Assembly (NCBI GenBank): GCA_022824405.1
Contig: JAJDZZ010000026.1
Location: 124,001 to 188,000 of the forward strand
Origin: Opitutales bacterium
GTDB taxonomy: Bacteria > Verrucomicrobiota > Verrucomicrobiia > Opitutales > UBA2995
Length of the DNA: 64,000 bases
Direction: 5' to 3'
How positions within the stretch are numbered: position 1 is the first letter of the stretch; each line of letters opens with the position of its first letter. The notes beneath the pieces are model-generated. The model made no database searches, was not told the origin of the DNA, and saw only the letters and a list, made by a program, of their open reading frames with translations. The position numbers were made by a program, and so were the translations under genes. Shown here in pieces: positions 58,760 to 64,000 of the stretch.

Positions 58760-60397
58760 TTAAAACTCGGGCATTTCCCAGTTGGCGGTCAGCTTCGGAT
58801 TGTGCCAACTGCTTCTAAAACCCGGAGAAACTTTTTTCATGACCGGACCGGTTTTCATTTTGGAATCGCTTCCCGCGCCTTGGGCGATGGCATGCCAGCG
58901 CTTCGCCATGGCCTGGACTTTTTTAGGCTTTGAGGCGGCCAAGTCATTCTGCTCCGTGCGATCTTCCGCTAAATGGTAAAGTTCCCACTTGTGGCCATAG
59001 AAACTGACCAGTTTCCAATCTCCCTGACGCAAGGCGCGGCAGTTGGAGAAAATGAAGAATAATTCGTCATGTCCGTTCCGTTTTCCCCCTTTCAGGATGG
59101 GCGCCAGGGATTTTCCCTGAAGCGGGTTCAATCCTTTCCGCATCGGATATTCCGCGCCGGCAACCTCTATACAGGTCGCCATAATATCGATTAGGTGACT
59201 CAACTCATGGTCCAACCGGCCCGGGTTTTTAATTTTTCCGGGCCAATGGGCGATAAATGGGCTGGAGATTCCGCCTTCGTGTTGGGTTTGTTTATAATGC
59301 CTGAAGGGTGTGTTGCCAACGGTGGCCCAACTGGCGTCATAGAGGTACCAGGATCCGGCCTTCCAAGGTGGAATATCGATGTGTTCACTGCGCTCGAAAG
59401 GGCAGGCTCCATTATCGGACAAGAACAGGATGAGGGTGTTTTCATATACGCCCTTGTCCTTCAAATAAGCAATCATGCGTCCGATGTTCTGATCAAGGCT
59501 ATCGACCATGGCGGCGTAGATGGCCATGCGGAAAGATTCCAATTGCTTTTGCTTTTCCGTCAGGGAGTTCCAGGGGGGAACATGGCGGGGGAGGGGAGGC
59601 AATTCCTGGTCGGCCGGGAATAGTCCGAGCAGCTTTTGTTTAACCAGACGCTCCTCCCTCAAAACTTCCCAACCGGCATCATAGCGGCCCAAGTACTTTT
59701 CGATATCCTTCTTTGGGGCCTGGAGAGGATAGTGCGGGGTATTGAAGGCGATGTAGTGAAAGAAGGGCTTATCCGTTTCCAGAGCCTTGTCGAGGAACTG
59801 GATGGAGAAATCGACATTGGCATCGGTGGTGTAGAAATCTTCGTCGAAATCGTTCCACACCTCCCCGTTCAATCGAAAGGTGTCATCGCCTTTGAAAAAG
59901 TCGGTTGCTCCGGAGATATGGCCCCAATAACGATCGAAGCCATAATCGGTAGGTTCGTTATCCAAATGCCATTTTCCGGTCATTGAAGCGCTGTAACCGG
60001 CGCTCTTCAGAACTTGGGCGATGGTTACGGCATTGCGGAAATCTTCTTCCCCGGCGTAATGGCTGTACTGGCCGCTCAGGAGACAGAGCCGGGAGGAGTG
60101 GCATTTTGCGGTATTGTAAAACTGGGTGAGCCGAAGACCGTTGCTGGCCAGACGGTCGATATGGGGGGTTTGGATTTCGCTACCGTAGCAGCCGAGGTCG
60201 GCAAACCCTAGATCATCCACCATAATGAGGAGAATATTGGGCCTGTCCTGAGCGGACGCGGCGGCCAGGAAACTCAAAAAACAAATTCCAACCCCCAAAA
60301 GCGGCAGGATGGGGTTGAGTCCTCTCGGGGACCCCTTCCCAGGTTTAGGCTGGACCGCTCGGGCGGTGAAAAAAATCGAAGCTGAAAGAATTTTCAT
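58760..60397 (-). CDS. Exported sulfatase with CHSSR active-site signature
   Basis: 545 residues with a long-n-region signal peptide (hydrophobic about 29-48, ending SAQ). The alkaline-phosphatase-fold metal ligands are visible as D61 D62 (IMVDDLGFADLG) and late LSDNGACP. The S1-sulfatase signature that supplies formylglycine is normally C-x-[PA]-x-R; here it reads C99-H-S-S-R103 followed by LCLLSGQY, so proline is replaced by serine. TGKWHL after it is normal. It would remove sulfate esters from polysaccharide or glycan outside the cytoplasm. Maturation by an FGE or anSME enzyme is needed but none is in the window. Confidence 0.9.
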   Translation of the reverse strand: MKILSASIFFTARAVQPKPGKGSPRGLNPILPLLGVGICFLSFLAAASAQDRPNILLIMVDDLGFADLGCYGSEIQTPHIDRLASNGLRLTQFYNTAKCHSSRLCLLSGQYSHYAGEEDFRNAVTIAQVLKSAGYSASMTGKWHLDNEPTDYGFDRYWGHISGATDFFKGDDTFRLNGEVWNDFDEDFYTTDANVDFSIQFLDKALETDKPFFHYIAFNTPHYPLQAPKKDIEKYLGRYDAGWEVLREERLVKQKLLGLFPADQELPPLPRHVPPWNSLTEKQKQLESFRMAIYAAMVDSLDQNIGRMIAYLKDKGVYENTLILFLSDNGACPFERSEHIDIPPWKAGSWYLYDASWATVGNTPFRHYKQTQHEGGISSPFIAHWPGKIKNPGRLDHELSHLIDIMATCIEVAGAEYPMRKGLNPLQGKSLAPILKGGKRNGHDELFFIFSNCRALRQGDWKLVSFYGHKWELYHLAEDRTEQNDLAASKPKKVQAMAKRWHAIAQGAGSDSKMKTGPVMKKVSPGFRSSWHNPKLTANWEMPEF

Positions 60398-60446
60398 AAG
60401 GTTTTATATTAAAATCGGTTCATCCCCGGCCAAGCAATTCGGAACT

Positions 60447-61337
60447 TTACCGGGCCCTGTTCCAGAGTTCGGACGGATAGAGACCGCGTGCGATCAGGTC
60501 ACCCAGCTTGGCTGCCGCTTGGGCTGTGTCCTCGGGGTAGGTCAGCCCCAACCACGTTTCCCCGGACTGTCTCAGCTCTACCGTGGCGTCCCGCTCCCCG
60601 ATCCATTGGAATACCGCAGTAGGCAGGTAGAATTCCTCCTTTTCCGGGTCCGTCATGGAACCGAGGAATTCTTCAAATTTCTCGCGCAGAAAGGGCAGAA
60701 AATCCGGGGCAAATCCCCAGAGATTGAGCGAAACGACAGCCTGGGGAGACAGGAGGCGGGCCTCGCCCTCAAAGGATCCGACAATTCCCCGGTCGGTCCG
60801 CGATATCTGAGTGTGCTCTTCAATTCGGATCAGGAAATTGTCTTGGCAGGTTTCGCAAACCGCGCGTGAGACGCCGCCATGGGGAGAGAGCGTTTTTTCC
60901 AGTTCGAATCCGATGTTGACCCCGGATCTCCCTGTAATTCCAGCCAGGCTTTGGGCCAGGAGCTGAAAGGATGAGGGTCCGTAAAAATCGTCCGCATTGA
61001 TCACCCCCATGGGCCCATCGACATGATGGGCGGCGCTGAGGAGGGCATGGCCCGTTCCCAATGGTTTATCCCGGCTCACAGGGGCACCTCGCATGGATTG
61101 AAAGGCGAACTCGACCGCGATGCGGTCTTCAAACCTCCGGGTTATGCGTTGACGAAAGCCAGGCTCCATTTCCTTGCGGATAACGATGACCGCCTTTTCG
61201 AATCCCGCTCGGATGGCGTCATACACCGAATAGTCGAGCAACACTTCCCGGGAGGGCCCCAGGCCTTCCATTTGCTTGACCCCGCCATAACGGCTGCCCA
61301 TTCCTGCGGCTAAAACTACCAGGGTTAAATCGCTCAT
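60447..61337 (-). CDS. Nucleotidyltransferase-like protein (sugar-nucleotide type)
   Basis: 296 residues from the ATG at 61337; a TTG at 61397 and an ATG at 61361 are in frame but lie before the conserved start. The opening LTLVVLAAGMGSRYGGVKQ is the GxGxRxxxxK signature of sugar nucleotidyltransferases, followed by VIVIRKEM and INADDFYGP, the metal-binding aspartate pair. The product is unknown; glucose-1-phosphate-type substrates are typical. It lies 49 bases before the sulfatase gene in the same direction. Confidence 0.8.
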   Translation of the reverse strand: MSDLTLVVLAAGMGSRYGGVKQMEGLGPSREVLLDYSVYDAIRAGFEKAVIVIRKEMEPGFRQRITRRFEDRIAVEFAFQSMRGAPVSRDKPLGTGHALLSAAHHVDGPMGVINADDFYGPSSFQLLAQSLAGITGRSGVNIGFELEKTLSPHGGVSRAVCETCQDNFLIRIEEHTQISRTDRGIVGSFEGEARLLSPQAVVSLNLWGFAPDFLPFLREKFEEFLGSMTDPEKEEFYLPTAVFQWIGERDATVELRQSGETWLGLTYPEDTAQAAAKLGDLIARGLYPSELWNRAR

Positions 61338-61450
61338 CGCAGAGTTGATCCGGTCCAGCATCCGGAACCTGTCCCCTTGCGTCCAGTCTGGAATCAATTA
61401 GAAATAATAGGCGCAGAAGTGCCCAAGGGCGCAATTAGGAGTTAGGAACT

Positions 61451-61481
61451 GGGAATAGGGACCGGGAAGGGGTTTATAGGG
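61451..61481 (+). other. G-quadruplex motif upstream of the DUF3570-ApbE-TlpA operon
   Basis: Five G-runs in 31 bases on the plus strand: GGG (61451-61453), GGG (61458-61460), GGG (61464-61466), GGGG (61469-61472) and GGG (61479-61481), with loops of 4, 3, 2 and 6 bases. It fits the canonical four-run G3+ N1-7 pattern. It ends 51 bases before the DUF3570 start. The surrounding 61398-61532 interval otherwise shows no clear promoter or Shine-Dalgarno. Confidence 0.65.
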
Positions 61482-61532
61482 TTGCCACTTGCCGGGGCAA
61501 TATTCTCAAAATAACCCGCTGGCTAAATTTTC

Positions 61533-62696
61533 ATGGCGACCTCATCCCATTTTAAAACCCGGACTTGCAGCCTCATGTTGGCTTTGTACCTGGTATCCAG
61601 CATGCCGAAGCCGGTTCGGAGTGAGGATTCCATCCGTTACAAGTACGAGGATTACCAGGAGGACGACGACCGTATTCGGGTGCGAGCCCATTACATCAGC
61701 GCCGATAAGGACCTCAGCCCGAACACTCGTTTGGGTGTGGTGGGGCTGATCGATACCATAACCGGCACTACTCCCACGGGGGAACTGCCGGAGGCGGGGG
61801 CCGATCGCGTTCCCATGGGGAGCCTGATCGATGAGCGCCGCTCCATTATCCTGAATCTCGATCATCAGGTAAAGGACCATGCTTTCACCTTCGAGTTGAA
61901 TTATAGCAATGAGAGCGATTATTTGTCGGAGGGCGGGGCCTTTACTTATCGACGCTATTTCAATAAAAAAAACACCGCCTTTGAGTTGGGTTACTCCTTG
62001 CTGCAAGACGAACTCAGCGCCCCGACTCTTCCTGAAGTGGAAGGCAAGGACAGCGAGGATGTTCTTCTCGGGATTACTCAAACTCTGGATCCCGCCACCG
62101 TTTGGTCGGCCGATCTGACCTACGGACGGGAGAATGGCTACCTGGCCGATCCCTACAAAGTAGTGGAAAAAAACGTCGAACTCCTTTCCGATTTCTTTCT
62201 TCCCATCACCTTCCCGGAAAACCGGCCCCGTTCCCGGGAAAAGTGGATTTTTTTCACCGAGATGATACGGGATTTGGAGAAACTGAAAGCCAGCATCCAA
62301 GCCTCCTACCGTTATTTTTCCGATGACGCCGATCTGGATGCCCACACCCTTTCCCTGCAGTGGTTTCAAAAAATCTCCGATCAAGTCATCCTCGAACCTT
62401 TGGTTCGCTACTATAGGCAGTCGGCCGCCAACTATTACCACCACGACCTCAACCTCACCGGTATCATTCCCGACCGCGAAACGATCGGGCGCGCCCCTTA
62501 TTTCTCTTCCGATCACCGCCTTTCCAATATGGAAACCTTCGCTTGGGGGGCGAAGCTGATTTATTTTTTTTCGGAAGATCTGGAATTCAACCTGAAGCTC
62601 CAACGCTACGATATGGCAGGTCTGGATCCCCTGACCCATCCCAGTGTTTACAGTGACGCCAATATTCTTACGGTGGGGGGACGGTGGGTCTTCTAA
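61533..62696 (+). CDS. DUF3570 outer-membrane beta-barrel-like protein
   Basis: 387 residues with a signal peptide (hydrophobic about 12-23, then KPVRSED). The mature protein is rich in alternating-hydrophobicity strands with YxYxxY patterns, LNLDHQVKDHAFTFELNYS and similar, and ends in VF like a barrel terminal strand (VGGRWVF). This resembles DUF3570 proteins, which recur with ApbE and thioredoxin-like genes. Near the mature N-terminus is D74-TITGTTPT, close to the D-x-x-[ST]-G-A-[ST] motif that ApbE modifies with FMN. Stop overlaps the apbE start as TAATG (62694-62698). Confidence 0.82.
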   Translation: MATSSHFKTRTCSLMLALYLVSSMPKPVRSEDSIRYKYEDYQEDDDRIRVRAHYISADKDLSPNTRLGVVGLIDTITGTTPTGELPEAGADRVPMGSLIDERRSIILNLDHQVKDHAFTFELNYSNESDYLSEGGAFTYRRYFNKKNTAFELGYSLLQDELSAPTLPEVEGKDSEDVLLGITQTLDPATVWSADLTYGRENGYLADPYKVVEKNVELLSDFFLPITFPENRPRSREKWIFFTEMIRDLEKLKASIQASYRYFSDDADLDAHTLSLQWFQKISDQVILEPLVRYYRQSAANYYHHDLNLTGIIPDRETIGRAPYFSSDHRLSNMETFAWGAKLIYFFSEDLEFNLKLQRYDMAGLDPLTHPSVYSDANILTVGGRWVF

Positions 62697-63676
62697 TGTC
62701 TGATTGCTTCCAGTTGAAGGTGTCCGGAGTGGCGACCGATGATTTGGCTCGGGGTCTGTTCCGGGTGAAATTTCGGGCCATGGGCACATCCTGCGAAATC
62801 CAATTTCAATGCAACGATCAGGGATTGGCCGGGAACTTCAAGGAAGCAGTTCTGGATTGGGTGCGCAATTTTGAAGCCACTTATACGCGGTTCGAGGATT
62901 CCAGCCTGGTCAGCCGCATCAACCGCTCCGCCGGACGGGAGTGGGTGGCAATCGACCCCGAGACGGAAGCGCTCTTTGACCTTTGCGACAGGTTTCACTT
63001 TATTACCGAAGGTCTCTTCGACCCCACCACCCTGCCAATAATTGAGCTCTGGGATTACAAGGCCAAACATCCACGCATTCCCACCGCAGATGAAATCGGG
63101 AGAGCCCAGGACCTCATCGGATGGGACAAAGTAGAGCGTAGGCCCGGTTGGGTTCGCCTGGAAAGAGTCGGAATGGGAATCGATTTGGGGGGTATCGGAA
63201 AGGAGTACGCGGTGGACCGCGTCGCCCTGTTGGCCCGGGACTTCGGGATTGGGGATGTCCTGATAAATTTTGGTGGGGACGTGGCTGCCCTGGGGCATCC
63301 CCCCGGCTACACCCATTGGCATGTCGGCATGGAGGATCCCGGGAATCCGGGGAAGTGTTGGGGAAGTTTGGCCCTGAATGATCTCTGTGTGGCCAGTTCG
63401 GGGGACTACCGCCGATTCTTTGACCTCAACGGCAAGCGTTACGGGCACATTGTCGACCACCGCAAAGGCTATCCAATCGCCAACAAGGTGAAACACGTCA
63501 CCGTAGTTGCAGGCACTTGCACGGAGGCGGGTATCCTTGCTACCGCCGCCTGCCTCTTGGGGGAAGAAGAGGGCATGGAGTTGATTAACCGGTTTTTTGG
63601 AGCGGAGGGGTGCCTCCACACGGAATTCAAACGCATAGATTCACATGGAATATATCATTATATGGTCTCGGATTAA
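62696..63676 (+). CDS. apbE: FAD:protein FMN transferase ApbE
   Basis: 326 residues from the ATG at 62696. ApbE motifs are in order: FRAMGTSCEIQF near the start, DLGGIGKEYAVDRV in the middle, LINFGGDVAALG, then VASSGDYRRFF, HIVDHRKGYPI and the late ATAACLLG. It transfers FMN from FAD to Ser/Thr of exported redox proteins. No signal peptide or lipobox is evident at the N-terminus (MSDCFQLKVSG), unlike most ApbEs. Translation is coupled to the DUF3570 gene. The 3' end overlaps the next gene by 32 bases. Confidence 0.93.
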   Translation: MSDCFQLKVSGVATDDLARGLFRVKFRAMGTSCEIQFQCNDQGLAGNFKEAVLDWVRNFEATYTRFEDSSLVSRINRSAGREWVAIDPETEALFDLCDRFHFITEGLFDPTTLPIIELWDYKAKHPRIPTADEIGRAQDLIGWDKVERRPGWVRLERVGMGIDLGGIGKEYAVDRVALLARDFGIGDVLINFGGDVAALGHPPGYTHWHVGMEDPGNPGKCWGSLALNDLCVASSGDYRRFFDLNGKRYGHIVDHRKGYPIANKVKHVTVVAGTCTEAGILATAACLLGEEEGMELINRFFGAEGCLHTEFKRIDSHGIYHYMVSD

Positions 63677-64000
63677 ACCCTTGGTCCTGGCGGTGTTGGT
63701 CGGGTTTTTGACCATCGGTCTGCATGAAGCCTCGGCAAAGGTGGTAGAGGGAGACACTTTTCCCGATTTGAGCAACTTCGAGTTTGAGGGAGAAGTGCCC
63801 GAAATTGAGGGAAAAGTCGTATTGGTCGATTTTTGGGCCTCCTGGTGCGCCCCTTGCAAGGCTTCGTTTCCAGCCATGGAACGGTTGTACCAGGAGTTCA
63901 AAGACCGTGGTTTCGAAATAGTTGCCGTCAGCGTGGACGACAGCGCCGCGGCCTATTCGCGGTTCGCGAAGAGATCCGGAGCCACTTTTCCCATATTGCG
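63645..64000 (+). CDS. TlpA-like thioredoxin-fold protein (partial, runs off the window)
   Basis: 118 codons are visible and the frame is still open at 64000. A signal anchor (hydrophobic about 13-25, IKPLVLAVLVGFLTIGL, then EASA) precedes a thioredoxin fold: GKVVLVDFWASWCAPC with the active-site W-C-A-P-C, then FPAMERLYQEFKDRGFEIVAVSVDD, typical of TlpA/ResA. It would reduce or exchange disulfides, or handle redox, in the periplasm. It starts inside apbE (32-base overlap). Other genes known to join such clusters, such as the DUF4266 lipoprotein, could lie beyond the window. Confidence 0.9.
   Translation, partial: MEYIIIWSRIKPLVLAVLVGFLTIGLHEASAKVVEGDTFPDLSNFEFEGEVPEIEGKVVLVDFWASWCAPCKASFPAMERLYQEFKDRGFEIVAVSVDDSAAAYSRFAKRSGATFPIL

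Noticed and set aside
61542-62789. A 415-codon minus-strand frame over the DUF3570 gene
   Set aside because: The plus-strand frame has a signal peptide, barrel-like pattern and coupling to apbE; the minus frame has none of these.

Overview
This window looks like chromosomal DNA of a verrucomicrobial bacterium, most likely of the Opitutae type. I infer this from four things. The translation/transcription locus is fused into one long run. The EF-Tu has an aberrant switch I, which I believe (from memory) is also seen in Opitutae. There is a secreted sulfatase of the kind abundant in Verrucomicrobia and Planctomycetes. The envelope genes (LptF/G, ExbB/ExbD, a beta-barrel protein) are Gram-negative. 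No phage, transposon, insertion sequence or CRISPR array was seen. Assignment below phylum level is inference.

Layout. 1-10.1 kb is housekeeping: MtaB tRNA methylthiotransferase and a HAD phosphatase; a sodium-coupled NSS transporter with a tiny overlapping membrane partner (minus strand); an LptF/LptG permease and a DUF2064 nucleotidyl/glycosyltransferase-like protein; then on the minus strand a WalJ/YycJ-like metallo-hydrolase, RuvB, MurA and an extremely basic low-complexity protein. 10.4-15.3 kb has a dimeric dUTPase and a four-gene envelope operon: an 880-residue TPR protein, ExbB, ExbD and an orphan periplasmic protein.

15.4-46.2 kb is one almost uninterrupted plus-strand locus: tRNA-Thr, tuf, tRNA-Trp, secE, nusG, rplKAJL, rpoBC, rpsL, rpsG, fusA, then the S10, spc and alpha clusters through rplQ. 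rpmG, rpmD, rpmJ, infA and adk are missing from their common positions. A small exported protein is inserted between rpsS and rplV, S11 carries an acidic extension of about 80 residues, and many genes have no visible Shine-Dalgarno sequence.

46.2-54.7 kb holds a membrane/zinc-ribbon microprotein, guaA, a LolA-like exported protein, hisD-hisC-hisB-hisH, citrate synthase gltA and a convergent membrane protein. 54.8-58.3 kb is a cytosolic PAS histidine kinase, an NtrC-type sigma-54 activator and an orphan exported solute-binding protein. 58.4-58.7 kb is a tRNA Gly-Lys-Thr cluster. 58.8-61.3 kb (minus) carries a sulfatase with a non-canonical active-site signature and a sugar-nucleotidyltransferase-like protein. 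61.5-64.0 kb is a redox operon cut by the window edge: a DUF3570 outer-membrane protein, an ApbE flavin transferase and a TlpA-like thioredoxin. It is preceded by a G-quadruplex motif. The DUF3570 protein contains a motif resembling an ApbE flavinylation site.

The strongest candidates for new biology are the exported protein inside the S10 operon, the altered EF-Tu switch I, the S11 extension, and the possible flavinylated DUF3570/ApbE/TlpA system.
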